The notes: generated by a model from the letters alone, not told the origin. A DNA stretch of 64,000 nucleotides from JACVRW01 sp963751105 (GCA_963751105.1 CAVVTG010000002.1:1240001-1304000); one strand, 5' to 3'. Counted from the stretch's first letter, positions 17,064-26,231 are shown. Numbers and translations: made by a program.

Positions 17064-19586
17064 TCAGCGCGCCACGCGCAGCACGAGCACGGCGATGTCG
17101 TCGCCGGCCCGTCCGCCCCACGAGCGCAGCGCCGCCTGCTCCACCTCGGCGGCCACGGTATCCGCGTCGCCGCCGGCGCAGTGGCTGAGCAGCTCGGCCA
17201 GCCGGTCCTCGTCGAGTCGCCCCTCGGCCTCTCGCGACTCGATCACCCCGTCGGTGAAGAACACCAGCAGGTCGCCGCGCGACAGCGTCACCGCCCGGTC
17301 CTCGATCCGCGGGTCGGGGACCACGCCCAGAAGCGTGCCCGACACCCCCACGCGCTCGACGGTACCGTCGCCGCGAACGAGCATGGGCAGCGGGTGCCCG
17401 CCGCTGGCGAAGCCGAGGCGAGCGCCCTCGTCGAGCATCTCCAGGTAGGCGTAGGCCACCGTGCAGAAGCGCCGGTCGGAGCGCTGGCGCAGCAGCGCGT
17501 CGTTGAGCAGCCCCAGGTTGCGGCTCGGCAACCGCTCCTGCATGGCGGCCGCTCGCAGGGTGTAGCGAGCGAGCGCGGTTACGGCGGCTGCGTCGGGCCC
17601 CTTGCCGCACACGTCGCCCATGATCACCGTCCAACCCGGTCCCTCGCTCTGGAACAGGTCGTAGAAGTCGCCGCCGACCTCGTTGCCCTCTCCGGTGGGG
17701 CGAAAGCGCGCGGCCGCCTCGATCCCGGGCATGTCGGGCAGCTCGACTGGAAGGAGGCTCTGCTGGAGAGTGCGGGCGATGTAGGAGCGCTCGCGATACA
17801 GACGGGTGTTGTCGAGCGCGGTGGCGCAGCGGCGGGCCAGCTCATCGGCCACGCCGAGGTCCGCCCGGTCGAAGCGCCGGCCCGAGGGACCGGTCACGAA
17901 CGTGAGCACACCGAGCGTCCGCTCGCGCACGGTCATCGGGACGATCAGCGCCGATCGCATCCCGAACTCGGACAGCAGCCGGTACTGCTCCTCGTCGCGG
18001 GCGGCCTCGCGAAGCATGTCGTCGGTGATCTCGGGATGAAGCTCGGACACGGCAGTGCGCATGACCCGATAGACGGCCGACGTCGTCGGGTCGGGCGGAT
18101 AGCGACGCGCCAGCTCCTCGCCGTGGGCGCGCTGCTGCGGGTCGGCGTGGGTGAGCGTCACCCGCCGCAGCTCGCCGGGCTCGTCCACCAGGTCGACGGC
18201 GCACCAGTCGGCGATCTCCGGGACGGCCAGGCCGGCCACCTGCTCCAACAGCTCGTCGGTGCCGACCCAGTGACCGAGTACCTCGCTGGTGCGCGAAAGG
18301 AAGCGCTGGGCCAGCTCCGCTCGCTTGTGCGCGCTGATGTCCTCGATGACGTTGATGGCCATCGCCACCGCGCCGTCGCCGTTGCGCACCGGGGTGGCCT
18401 TGATGTTGGCCCAGCGCTCCTCACCGGTGTTCTTGGCGTGAAAGCGAACCACCGCCTCGGCGCCCTCCTCGCCGTCGAGGGCGCGCCGGCCCGGGAGGTC
18501 GTGCAGGGGGAAGGGCGCGCCGTCGGGATCGAGGACCTCGAACCGCGACAGGATCTCGGCCGGCGGCGACTCGAGGAGCTCCACGCTGGAGCCGAAGCCG
18601 AGCGTCTCCACCGCGGCGTCGTTGACGAACAGCAGGCGACCGTCGGGTGCCTGCACGGTCACGGCATCGGCCACGCCCTGCAGCATGGCTTCGAGCTGGT
18701 CGCGGGACTGGCTGGCCCGGCTCTCGCTGGCGCGCACCGCTGCAGTGGCCTGCACCCGGCTGGCAAAGGCGGCGATCTGCGCCCCCAGCGCCTCGGTGAG
18801 CGCCACGAGCGGCCGGTCGAGCTCGCGGCGCTCGTGGGAGAACAGCTCGATCACCGCCACGAGCCGTTCGGCGCTCTGCACCGGGAAGGCCATGCCACAC
18901 ACGAGTCCGCCGGCAGCGGCGCCCTCACGGCGCAGGAAGTGCTCGTCGGTGCTCAGATCGGTGACCCACAACGGGCGCCTGGCTTGCCACACGCGGCCGG
19001 GCAGTCCCCGTCCGGGCTCCGGCCGCAGCTCGAGACTCTGTTGCTCGAAGTCCGCCAGGTCCCGGCCGCTGCCGACCCAGGCGGCGGTGCGCTCGAGTCG
19101 GCCGTCGTCGCCCTGCTGCCACAGGTGGGCCGCCCGCCAGCCCAGGGGCCGGGCGATCGCCTCGAGCAGCGGACGCGCGGCCTCCTCCATGGAGTCCGAT
19201 TGGGCCAGTACGCGGGCCACCCCGTACTGGACGGCCAGCCGGGCGGCGTCGCGCTCGCGGCCCGAGCGCAGCGCGGCGATGGCCACGGCAAGGAGGCCGC
19301 CGATCGCCACGGCCACCACGCCGCTCAGGTGCTCGGCGCCGAAGAACTCGTCGCCGGCCAGACCCACCGGAATCGAGATGGCCAGCGCCAGAGCGGCCAC
19401 CAGTGCGGTCTTGACGACCGTGCACCGCGTTGCGGCTACGAGCGGTCCCGCCACCAGCAGCTCCACCAGCAGGGCTCGGCCGCCGACGGCCAGGTCGACG
19501 ACGGTCACGATGAGGAGCACTCCGAGAGCGAGCAGGAGCACGACCCGCTCGCTCGCAAATCCCCCCGGGTCGATCCGCGAGCGCAA
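17064..19586 (-). CDS. Membrane GAF-PAS-GAF SpoIIE-type PP2C phosphatase
   Basis: Sensor phosphatase of 840 residues, probably dephosphorylating an anti-anti-sigma factor. Three hydrophobic segments lie in residues 12-100. Then come a GAF domain (about 120-265), a PAS domain (about 290-410, LEAMLQGVADAVTVQAPDG), a second GAF (about 430-590) and the SpoIIE catalytic domain (about 610-838). Catalytic marks are NEVGGDFYDLF, MGDVCGKGPDAAAV, FASGGHPLPML and VFFTDGVIESR. The only good start is TTG 19586; no in-frame ATG or GTG precedes it. The first base of that TTG is also the first base of the ATG of the divergent MBL gene. Confidence 0.9.
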   Translation of the reverse strand: MRSRIDPGGFASERVVLLLALGVLLIVTVVDLAVGGRALLVELLVAGPLVAATRCTVVKTALVAALALAISIPVGLAGDEFFGAEHLSGVVAVAIGGLLAVAIAALRSGRERDAARLAVQYGVARVLAQSDSMEEAARPLLEAIARPLGWRAAHLWQQGDDGRLERTAAWVGSGRDLADFEQQSLELRPEPGRGLPGRVWQARRPLWVTDLSTDEHFLRREGAAAGGLVCGMAFPVQSAERLVAVIELFSHERRELDRPLVALTEALGAQIAAFASRVQATAAVRASESRASQSRDQLEAMLQGVADAVTVQAPDGRLLFVNDAAVETLGFGSSVELLESPPAEILSRFEVLDPDGAPFPLHDLPGRRALDGEEGAEAVVRFHAKNTGEERWANIKATPVRNGDGAVAMAINVIEDISAHKRAELAQRFLSRTSEVLGHWVGTDELLEQVAGLAVPEIADWCAVDLVDEPGELRRVTLTHADPQQRAHGEELARRYPPDPTTSAVYRVMRTAVSELHPEITDDMLREAARDEEQYRLLSEFGMRSALIVPMTVRERTLGVLTFVTGPSGRRFDRADLGVADELARRCATALDNTRLYRERSYIARTLQQSLLPVELPDMPGIEAAARFRPTGEGNEVGGDFYDLFQSEGPGWTVIMGDVCGKGPDAAAVTALARYTLRAAAMQERLPSRNLGLLNDALLRQRSDRRFCTVAYAYLEMLDEGARLGFASGGHPLPMLVRGDGTVERVGVSGTLLGVVPDPRIEDRAVTLSRGDLLVFFTDGVIESREAEGRLDEDRLAELLSHCAGGDADTVAAEVEQAALRSWGGRAGDDIAVLVLRVAR

Positions 19587-20326
19587 TGCCTGCCGAGCAT
19601 ACTCCGCTAGAACCCCTGCTGGTGCAGGCTTTCGACACTGATCCCGAGGGCGTCGTGCGCGTGCGCGCGGGCAATGCCTCAGCGCTGACGCTGGACGGCA
19701 CGAACACCTACGTCGTCGGATGCTGGGTGGTGGATCCGGGGCCCGCCGACGAGGAGCACCTCGCCGCGGTGCGCGACGCCGCGTCGGAGGGAATCGAGGG
19801 AGTGGTGCTCACCCACTCCCACTCCGATCACGCCGAGGGCGCCGACCGGCTCGGCGCGCCGGTGACGCTCCCCACGGAGGGCTCGAAGGTCGGTCCGTTC
19901 CGTGCGCTCGCCACCCCCGGGCACTCGGCCGACTCGGTCTGCCTGATCCTCGGTCGCGTGTGCTTCACCGGGGACACGGTGCTCGGGAGCGGCAGCGTCT
20001 TCATCGCGCCCGGCGAGGGATCGCTGTCGGCCTACCTCGGCTCGCTGCGCCGGCTCCAAGAACTCGACCTCGAAGTGCTCTGTCCCGGCCACGGCCCCTA
20101 CGTGTGGGATCCCGCCGCGAAGCTCGACGAGTACCTCGCGCACCGGCTGGACCGCGAACGGCGGCTGCTCGAGGCGCTCGACGCCGGCGCGCGTATGCGC
20201 GGCGAGCTGCTCGACCAGGCGTGGTCGGAGGTGCCGGACGAGCTGCGCCCGGCGGCGGAGCTCACCCTCGCCGCCCACCTCGAGAAGCTCTTCGAGGAGG
20301 GGCGATTGCCGGGCGACGTGCAGTAG
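19586..20326 (+). CDS. Metallo-beta-lactamase fold hydrolase (LACTB2-like)
   Basis: MBL-fold hydrolase of 246 residues. The dinuclear metal motif is LTHSHSDHAEG, followed by TPGHSADS, FTGDTVLG and CPGHGPYVWDP. The C-terminal helical extension (YLAHRLDRERRLLEAL, then AHLEKLFEEGRL) is a winged-helix-like tail typical of the LACTB2/CPSF-like group, several of which cleave RNA; the substrate here is unknown. ATG 19586 overlaps the divergent phosphatase start, and GTG 19620 or 19653 are also possible. Confidence 0.87.
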   Translation: MPAEHTPLEPLLVQAFDTDPEGVVRVRAGNASALTLDGTNTYVVGCWVVDPGPADEEHLAAVRDAASEGIEGVVLTHSHSDHAEGADRLGAPVTLPTEGSKVGPFRALATPGHSADSVCLILGRVCFTGDTVLGSGSVFIAPGEGSLSAYLGSLRRLQELDLEVLCPGHGPYVWDPAAKLDEYLAHRLDRERRLLEALDAGARMRGELLDQAWSEVPDELRPAAELTLAAHLEKLFEEGRLPGDVQ

Positions 20327-20364
20327 GCGTTGACACCGAGGTGGGCGGACGCGAGGCTGAGACC

Positions 20365-20883
20365 ATGAGCTCACTCAGCAGCGACACCCAGACGGCGAGC
20401 GCGATGGAAGTCGCCCGCTCCTACCTGGAGGCGGTCGGGCGACGCGAGCGCGACGCGCAGATGCGCTTCTACGCGCCCGGCGCGCGTGGGCGGATCCAGG
20501 GAGTCATCGATTCCGCCTCGCGCGAGGAGGTCCGGGATTTCTTCGGCGAGCTGTACGACGCCTTTCCGGATTTCGAGCTGAAGGTGCTGGACGTGGTCGG
20601 CGACTCGGAGAAGGCCGTGGTGCGCTGGCGGGTGCGCGGCACCTTCGACGGATCCGGGAGCTTCCTGGGGATGCGTCCCACCGGCCGCGGGGTCGACCTG
20701 GAGGGCATGGACATGGTCTGGGTCAGCGAGGACCAGATCACACGCGTGGAGGCGTACATGGACGGCATGACCATGGCCCGCCAGCTCGGGGCGATGCCGC
20801 CGAAGGACTCCCCGCCGGAGCGCCTCATGACGGCGGCGCTGAACGGCGTCACGCGGGTTCGCGAGGCGCTCGCCAAGCGCTGA
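20365..20883 (+). CDS. SnoaL-like (ester cyclase type) protein
   Basis: NTF2-like protein of 172 residues. It begins MSSLSSDTQTASAMEVARSY; the core is a curved sheet with FYAPGARGRIQGVID, VRDFFGELYDAFPDFELKVL and RGTFDGSGSFLGMRPTGR, resembling SnoaL-like polyketide cyclases and the ester cyclase family. The GMRPTGR loop is common in these. I set the start at ATG 20365, since the frame upstream overlaps the MBL gene. Function is unassigned. Confidence 0.83.
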   Translation: MSSLSSDTQTASAMEVARSYLEAVGRRERDAQMRFYAPGARGRIQGVIDSASREEVRDFFGELYDAFPDFELKVLDVVGDSEKAVVRWRVRGTFDGSGSFLGMRPTGRGVDLEGMDMVWVSEDQITRVEAYMDGMTMARQLGAMPPKDSPPERLMTAALNGVTRVREALAKR

Positions 20884-20884
20884 G

Positions 20885-21319
20885 CTAACGGCGTGGGGGC
20901 CCGAGCGCGGCGTCGCGCAGGCCATCGAGCGACTGGTTTGCCCAGCGCCGGAAGTACACCCGGCCCAACGCCCGGTCAAAGATCTGATCGCCCAGGCGTC
21001 TTGCCTCGACCCCCATCTCGAGCTCGACGAACGTGCCGCCCTGAGCTGGCGTGAGGAGCCACTGGGCATACATGCCCGTCAGCTGGCAGCTCATCCTGAT
21101 CTCGCGCAGGTTGTCGCGTCGCTCGAGCAGGAAGTTCGACTCGGTCTTCCCGATCGGGTCCTTGGTCACCTGCGCGTACTCGTCGCCCTCCTCGAAGGAC
21201 TCGCCCCGAACCTCGATCACGCGCGGCCACCATTCGGGATAGCGGCCCGGTGTGCCGACGAGATCCCAGACCACTTCGAGAGGAGCATCGAGGTGGGCCT
21301 GCTGACGATGTACCGACAC
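20885..21319 (-). CDS. SRPBCC (START/Bet v 1-like) family protein
   Basis: Polyketide cyclase/dehydrase-type lipid-binding fold of 144 residues. The typical opening LDAPLEVVWDLVGTPGRYPEWWPRV is followed by antiparallel strands ending in a long C-terminal helix (RVYFRRWANQSLDGL). The family binds hydrophobic ligands; no catalytic residues can be named. It is convergent with the SnoaL-like gene, with one base between the stops, and divergent from the next NTF2-like gene. Confidence 0.85.
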   Translation of the reverse strand: MSVHRQQAHLDAPLEVVWDLVGTPGRYPEWWPRVIEVRGESFEEGDEYAQVTKDPIGKTESNFLLERRDNLREIRMSCQLTGMYAQWLLTPAQGGTFVELEMGVEARRLGDQIFDRALGRVYFRRWANQSLDGLRDAALGPPRR

Positions 21320-21437
21320 GCGGACAGTGTTTCAGTCGATGCCCGGGGCCCCGGTAGTGCGACTACCCTAAGGGCGCTTTGGTTGCGACCAATCAATTCA
21401 TGAACGCCAGCGCGTGCACGTAGGACCCGATTGCCGC

Positions 21438-21857
21438 ATGTCTCGCGAGAACGTCGAGCTGGTCGAGTCCGCGTTCGACGCATGGAATCGGGGCCAGATC
21501 GATGTCTTCGCCGACCACGTGGCTGAGGATGTCGCGTGGCTCGAAGTGTCGGGACGCCCCGAGGGTGGTCGCACGGAGCTGTTCGGCCGCGATCGCCTCC
21601 GCAAGAGCCTCAAGTCCCTGTTCGAGGCCTGGGAGAGTTACCGCCTGGAAGTGGAGCAGGTACACGACTTGCGCGATCGCGTCGTCGCGATCGTGCGGGA
21701 GATAGCCCGGGGACGGGCGAGCGGCGTGGAGGTCGACAGCCGTTGGGGCTATCTGATCACCGTGGAGGAGGGGCAGATCGTCCGGGTCGAGGCCTACCGC
21801 GACGCCGCCCGGGCCCTCCAGATGGCGGGGATCGGCGAGTCGGGGATCGGCGCCTAA
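21438..21857 (+). CDS. SnoaL/NTF2-like small protein
   Basis: NTF2-like protein of 139 residues, starting MSRENVELVESAFDAWNRG, close in style to the product at 10575-10973 (MSQENVEFLREGYEALSRG). The conserved DVAWLEVSG strand and RWGYLITVEEGQIVRVEAY are typical. ATG 21438 fits the family opening; a start at 21414 is in frame but adds an unlike extension. It ends 12 bases before efp, so read-through into efp is possible. The substrate is unknown. Confidence 0.82.
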   Translation: MSRENVELVESAFDAWNRGQIDVFADHVAEDVAWLEVSGRPEGGRTELFGRDRLRKSLKSLFEAWESYRLEVEQVHDLRDRVVAIVREIARGRASGVEVDSRWGYLITVEEGQIVRVEAYRDAARALQMAGIGESGIGA

Positions 21858-21869
21858 GCTTCGAACCTC

Positions 21870-22430
21870 GTGATCTCCACCAACCAGTTCAAGAACGGCA
21901 TGCACGTCGAGGTCGACGGCCGCATCTTCCGGATCGTCGAGTTTCAGCACGTCAAGCCCGGCAAGGGCGGCGCCTTCGTGCGCACCAAGCTCAAGCGGGT
22001 GGATGACGGCGCCGTGATCGACCGGACGTTCCGGGCGGGCGAGAAGTTCCGCCCGGTGCGCACCGAGTCGCGCAAGATGACCTTCCTGTACGCCGATGGC
22101 ACCGACGCTCACTTCATGGACGTTCAGACCTACGACCAGATGGCGGTGCCCGAGGACTCGGTCCAGGAGTCGCTCAAGTGGGTGGTTCCCAACCAGGAGG
22201 TCGACATCCTCTACGTGGACGAGTCGCCGAGCGACGTGCAGGTCCCGAGCGCCGTGGAGCTGTCCGTGGCCGAGACCGACCCCGGCCTGCGCGGCGATAC
22301 GGCTTCCGGCGGCGGTGACAAGCCGGCGACGCTCGAGTCCGGCGTGGTGGTGCGGGTTCCCCTGTTCGTCAACGTGGGCGATCGCGTCCGGGTGGACACC
22401 CGCTCGGGCGAGTACGTCTCTCGCGCCTAG
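21870..22430 (+). CDS. efp: Translation elongation factor P
   Basis: Relieves ribosome stalling at proline runs. The 186 residues comprise an N-terminal KOW-like domain with the loop KPGKGGAF, whose Lys is the equivalent of E. coli Lys34, followed by two OB domains. The C-terminal SGVVVRVPLFVNVGDRVRV and DTRSGEYVSRA are the standard end signatures. GTG start. No EpmA-type modification gene is nearby. It begins the efp-nusB-xseB-ispA-dxs run and normally follows pepQ directly. Confidence 0.96.
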   Translation: MISTNQFKNGMHVEVDGRIFRIVEFQHVKPGKGGAFVRTKLKRVDDGAVIDRTFRAGEKFRPVRTESRKMTFLYADGTDAHFMDVQTYDQMAVPEDSVQESLKWVVPNQEVDILYVDESPSDVQVPSAVELSVAETDPGLRGDTASGGGDKPATLESGVVVRVPLFVNVGDRVRVDTRSGEYVSRA

Positions 22431-22817
22431 GTGACCCGCCGCACCGACCAGCGCCGCGCGGCCGTCTTCGCCCTCTACCAGCAGGACGTGACCGGCCGCG
22501 CCGCGGCCGGACTGGTGGACCGCGACGCTACGCCGTTCACGCGCGAGCTGGTCGACGGAGTGCTGGCCGAGAGGGACGAGCTCGACGCCCTGATCAGCCG
22601 CTTCGCCGAGGGCTGGTCGCTCGACCGGATCGCCCCGCTGGAGCGCAACATCCTCAGGGTCGCCCTGTACGAGCTGCTCAGTCGGCCCGACATCCCGGCC
22701 GAGGTGGCCATCGACGAGGCGGTGGAGGCGGCCAAGGAGCTGTGCTCGACCGACGCCCCGAGCTTCGTCAACGGGATCCTGGGCGCCGTCCAGCGCGAGG
22801 AGGCCGCGCGCCGGTGA
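22431..22817 (+). CDS. nusB: Transcription antitermination factor NusB
   Basis: All-helical RNA-binding protein of 128 residues that acts with NusE/S10 in rRNA antitermination. Family marks are RRAAVFALYQQDVTG at the N-terminus, LDRIAPLERNILRVALYEL in the middle and the C-terminal DAPSFVNGILGAV. Its GTG start directly abuts the efp stop codon, and its own stop overlaps the next start, so it is translationally linked. Confidence 0.94.
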   Translation: MTRRTDQRRAAVFALYQQDVTGRAAAGLVDRDATPFTRELVDGVLAERDELDALISRFAEGWSLDRIAPLERNILRVALYELLSRPDIPAEVAIDEAVEAAKELCSTDAPSFVNGILGAVQREEAARR

Positions 22818-23014
22818 GCGAGCCCGACGCAGTGAGGCGACTGACCGACGAGCTCACCGCGGTGGCCGACAGGCTGCGGGCGGGTGAGCTCGGCTCCGAC
22901 GAGGCGGCGACGCTGGTGGAGCGCTGCGCGGAGCTGGCCGCCCAGCTCGGCTCGGAGATCGACGTGCGTGCGCGCGGTGCGAGCGAGGTCGAGGGACAGG
23001 AGCGCCTGCTGTGA
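22814..23014 (+). CDS. Probable exodeoxyribonuclease VII small subunit (XseB-like)
   Basis: Helical protein of 66 residues starting at GTG 22814 on a GTGA overlap with nusB. The stretch RLTDELTAVADRLRAGELGSDEAATLVERCAEL resembles the XseB pattern of a helix, a GELSLEEA-type turn and a second helix. No xseA is in the window, so the assignment rests on that pattern and on position. It could also be a general small coiled-coil protein of the nusB-ispA interval. Confidence 0.55.
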   Translation: MSEPDAVRRLTDELTAVADRLRAGELGSDEAATLVERCAELAAQLGSEIDVRARGASEVEGQERLL

Positions 23015-23889
23015 GCTCCGTGCAGGCCGGCGCCTACCCGGTCGAGCTCCAGCGCCGGGTCGACGCGTACCTCGAGGATCTCCGCTTTGCCGCCGAGCCC
23101 GGCACGGCTGGGCTGGGGGAGGCGATGCGCTATTCCCTGCTCGCCGGCGGCAAGCGCATTCGCCCGGTGCTCGCGCTGGCCACCGCCGAGGCGCTGGGCC
23201 GCCCGGCCGACGAGGTGCTGCCGTTCGCCGCCGCGCTCGAGATGATCCACACGTACTCGCTCATCCACGACGATCTTCCCGCCATGGACGATGACGAGCT
23301 GCGACGGGGCAAGCCAACCTGCCACGTGGCCTTCGGCGAGGACGTGGCCATCCTGGCCGGGGACGGGCTGTTCGCCGAGGCCCTGCGCTTGATGCTGTCG
23401 CGCCAGGCCGGGGAGCCGGCTCACCTGCTCGCCGCCGTGCGCGAGGTGGTGACCGCGGCGGGAGTCGAGGGAATGGTGGGCGGCCAGTACCTGGACGTCG
23501 CCCGCTCGGCCGACGTGCCGCTGCGCCACCTGCACGAGCTGAAGACCGGAGCGCTGATCGGCGTCTCGGTCACCTCGATCCTCGCGCTCGACGGCGTTCC
23601 GGGACCTGCCACACTTCCCTACCGGCGCTTTGCGGCCGAGCTCGGCGTCGTCTTCCAGATCGTCGACGACATCCTCGACGTGACCGGCGACGAGGCGGAG
23701 CTCGGCAAGCCACAGGGCTCCGACGAACGTCATGGAAAGGCCACATACGTGAGCGAGTACGGGATCGAGCGGGCACAGGAGCTCGCTCGCGAGTCGCACG
23801 CGAAGGCTCGGACGGCGCTCGCTGAGGCTTCCGGCCGCACCGACCGCCTCGGCGGCATCGCCGACTACGTGCTCACCCGCAGCGCATGA
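23011..23889 (+). CDS. ispA: Polyprenyl diphosphate synthase (FPP/GGPP synthase type)
   Basis: Trans-prenyltransferase of 292 residues that condenses IPP with allylic diphosphates. The first Asp-rich motif is HDDLPAMDDDELRRGKPTCH, with the two extra residues inside DDxxxxD seen in type II bacterial FPP synthases. The second is QIVDDILDVTGD. The KLGKPQGSDERHGKATY-like region is present as ELGKPQGSDERHGKATY. Product length cannot be settled by eye. It begins and ends with NTGA overlaps, so it is coupled to the small gene before it and to dxs after it; together they feed isoprenoid synthesis. Confidence 0.92.
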   Translation: MSSVQAGAYPVELQRRVDAYLEDLRFAAEPGTAGLGEAMRYSLLAGGKRIRPVLALATAEALGRPADEVLPFAAALEMIHTYSLIHDDLPAMDDDELRRGKPTCHVAFGEDVAILAGDGLFAEALRLMLSRQAGEPAHLLAAVREVVTAAGVEGMVGGQYLDVARSADVPLRHLHELKTGALIGVSVTSILALDGVPGPATLPYRRFAAELGVVFQIVDDILDVTGDEAELGKPQGSDERHGKATYVSEYGIERAQELARESHAKARTALAEASGRTDRLGGIADYVLTRSA

Positions 23890-25829
23890 CGAGCCTTCTC
23901 GAACAGATCGACGGTCCGGCTGACCTGAAGGGCCTGAGCGACGAGCAGCTCGCGCAGGTCGCGCAGGAGGTGCGCGAGCTCATCATCGACACCATCGGCG
24001 AGATCGGCGGCCACTTCGGCGCCAACCTGGGTGCCTGCGAGATCGCCGTGGCCGTTCACTCGCTGCTCGACTCGCCCCGCGACAAGGTGCTGTGGGACGT
24101 CGGCCATCAGGCCTACCCGCACAAGGTGCTCACCGGGCGGCGCGACGAGCTCGACACGATTCGCAAATACGGGGGCCTGGCCCCGTTCTGCGCCATCCAC
24201 GAGTCGGAGCACGACGTGATGGGCGCCGGGCACGCCTCCACCTCGGTGTCCTACGCGGTGGGCATCAAGGAGGCGATGCGCCGCGGCATCGCCGAGGACG
24301 GCCGCGTGGTGGCCGTGATCGGCGACGGTGCGCTCACCGGAGGCGTCTCCTTCGAGGCCTTGCTCAACGCCGGCGGGATGGACGTGCCGATCGTGATCGT
24401 GGTCAACGACAACGGGATGTCGATCGCGCCCAACGTCGGCGCGCTGTCGCGGCTGTTCACCCGCATGCGGCTGAATCCCAAGCTGTACCACGCCCGTGAG
24501 GACGCCGAGGAGACGCTCACCAAGCTGCCCGCCGGCATCGGCACCACGATCGAGCGGCTGGGGCCGATCCTCAAGGAGTCGCTGAAGGCCTACTGGGCGC
24601 CCGGGCTGTTCTTCGAGGAGCTCGACCTTGCCTACGTCGGCGTTATCGACGGCCACGACGTGAAGGCGCTGCGCCAGGCCATCGGCGAGGCGCTCGAGGC
24701 CGACCGCCCCGTGGTGGTGCACTGCAAGACCGTCAAGGGCAAGGGCTTCATCCCGGCCGAGGAGGGCGGGCTCGAGGGCATGGAGCAGTGGCACGCCGCC
24801 AAGCCCGGCTCGATCCTCAACCGCGCCGCGGCCCCGAAGAAGAAGGCCAACGGCGCCCCGGCCGCGCCCGCCCCTGCGCCCCAGTACACGAAGGTGTTCG
24901 GCGAGGCCCTCGTCGAGGAGGCCCACCGCGACGAGCGCGTGGTGGGCATCACCGCCGCGATGAACTCCGGCACGGGCCTCAACCTGCTTCAGAAGGCCAT
25001 CCCCGAGCGTTACTACGACGTGGGCATCGCCGAGCAGCACGCGGTCCTGTTCGCCGCCGGGCTGGCCCTCGAGGGAGCCAAGCCGGTGGCCGCCATCTAC
25101 TCGACCTTCCTGCAGCGCGGCTACGACCAGATCGTCCACGACGTATGCCTGCAGAGCCTGAACGTCGTGTTCGCCATGGACCGCGCCGGCCTGGTGGGTG
25201 ACGACGGCCCGACCCATCACGGGGCCTTCGACATCTCCTACCTGCGCTGCCTGCCCAACCTCGTGCAGATGGCCCCCCGCGACGAGGCCACGCTGGTGCA
25301 CATGCTGCGTACCGCCCTGCTCTACGACGACGGTCCCGTGGCGCTGCGCTACCCGCGCGGCGAGGGCGAGGGCGTGGCGCTCCCGGCGGCGCCGGAGCCG
25401 ATCGCCATCGGGCGAGGCGAGATCCTCCGCGAGGGCGGGCGCGTGGCCTTTCTCGGCTATGGCTACGGGGTCAGCGTGGCCCTCGGCGCGGCCGACCTGC
25501 TCGACGAGCAGCACGGGGTGGACGCCACCGTGGCCGACGCGCGCTTCGCCAAGCCACTCGACGGGGAGCTGATCGCCGGACTGGTGTCCGATCACGACCT
25601 GGTCGTGACCGTCGAGGAGAACGTGCTGGCCGGCGGCTTCGGCTCGGGCGTGGCTGAGCATCTGGCCGACCACGACCTGATGGGCCGGGCTCGCCTGTTG
25701 CGCATCGGGCTGCCCGACCGCTACGTGACCCACGGCAAGCCGGCGCTGCTGCGCGAAGAGGTGGGCCTCACTCCCGAGGCCGTGGCCGAGCGAGTCGCCC
25801 AGGCCGTGCTCGAGCCCTCGCTGGCTTAG
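23886..25829 (+). CDS. dxs: 1-deoxy-D-xylulose-5-phosphate synthase
   Basis: Thiamine-diphosphate enzyme that makes DXP from pyruvate and glyceraldehyde-3-phosphate, the entry step of the MEP pathway. 647 residues. The TPP domain carries VGHQAYPHKVLTGR and the GDGALTGGVSFEALLNAGG...NDNGMSI motif at about 145-180. The pyrimidine domain carries GIAEQHAVLFAAGLALEG with the catalytic Glu. Between them is a linker rich in Ala, Pro and Lys (about 315-335). It starts on an ATGA overlap with ispA. Confidence 0.96.
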   Translation: MTSLLEQIDGPADLKGLSDEQLAQVAQEVRELIIDTIGEIGGHFGANLGACEIAVAVHSLLDSPRDKVLWDVGHQAYPHKVLTGRRDELDTIRKYGGLAPFCAIHESEHDVMGAGHASTSVSYAVGIKEAMRRGIAEDGRVVAVIGDGALTGGVSFEALLNAGGMDVPIVIVVNDNGMSIAPNVGALSRLFTRMRLNPKLYHAREDAEETLTKLPAGIGTTIERLGPILKESLKAYWAPGLFFEELDLAYVGVIDGHDVKALRQAIGEALEADRPVVVHCKTVKGKGFIPAEEGGLEGMEQWHAAKPGSILNRAAAPKKKANGAPAAPAPAPQYTKVFGEALVEEAHRDERVVGITAAMNSGTGLNLLQKAIPERYYDVGIAEQHAVLFAAGLALEGAKPVAAIYSTFLQRGYDQIVHDVCLQSLNVVFAMDRAGLVGDDGPTHHGAFDISYLRCLPNLVQMAPRDEATLVHMLRTALLYDDGPVALRYPRGEGEGVALPAAPEPIAIGRGEILREGGRVAFLGYGYGVSVALGAADLLDEQHGVDATVADARFAKPLDGELIAGLVSDHDLVVTVEENVLAGGFGSGVAEHLADHDLMGRARLLRIGLPDRYVTHGKPALLREEVGLTPEAVAERVAQAVLEPSLA

Positions 25830-25886
25830 ACCCTCGGGCTCCGCGGGGCGGGGGGCGAACAACTCGGGCTCTCTGCTCTACAGCGC

Positions 25887-26231
25887 ATGGACACGCACCC
25901 GGCGGGCTCCGTCACACACGAGGACGTCCGCGCCTACGTCGAGCAGCTGCTTCGCACCGGGCTGATGCTCACCGACCTGATCGGCGGGCTGCTCGAGGAC
26001 CTCCCCCCGGACGCGTTCCCGGGCGAGTCCACGGGCGACGTCCTGATCGAGATGCTGAGCGGCACGGTTCAGCCCGCTGCGGAGGCTGCCGGCCCGCGAA
26101 CGCTGGCGCAGTCCGCGGCGCTGCTGGGCGCGATCGGCGATCGAACCGTCGCGGATCTCCGCGCGGCCCTCGAGCTCACCAGCGCGCGAAGCTCGTGTCC
26201 GCCTCGAGCCGCAGCGCGAAGGCGGCGATGA
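25887..26231 (+). CDS. Hypothetical helical protein
   Basis: Predicted mostly helical protein of 114 residues starting MDTHPAGSVTHEDVRAYVEQ, with an acidic central part (GLLEDLPPDAFPGESTGDVL). I do not recognise the family. It starts 57 bases after dxs. Its last 18 codons overlap the 3' end of the convergent M42 gene and turn Arg-rich (RAAARRRR), so the true end may be earlier or the tail non-conserved. Confidence 0.5.
   Translation: MDTHPAGSVTHEDVRAYVEQLLRTGLMLTDLIGGLLEDLPPDAFPGESTGDVLIEMLSGTVQPAAEAAGPRTLAQSAALLGAIGDRTVADLRAALELTSARSSCPPRAAARRRR

Noticed and set aside
17181..19610. An 809-codon frame on the plus strand opposite the SpoIIE phosphatase
   Set aside because: It is the antisense shadow of a gene with intact GAF, PAS and SpoIIE motifs and is rich in His, Arg and Gly without any domain.
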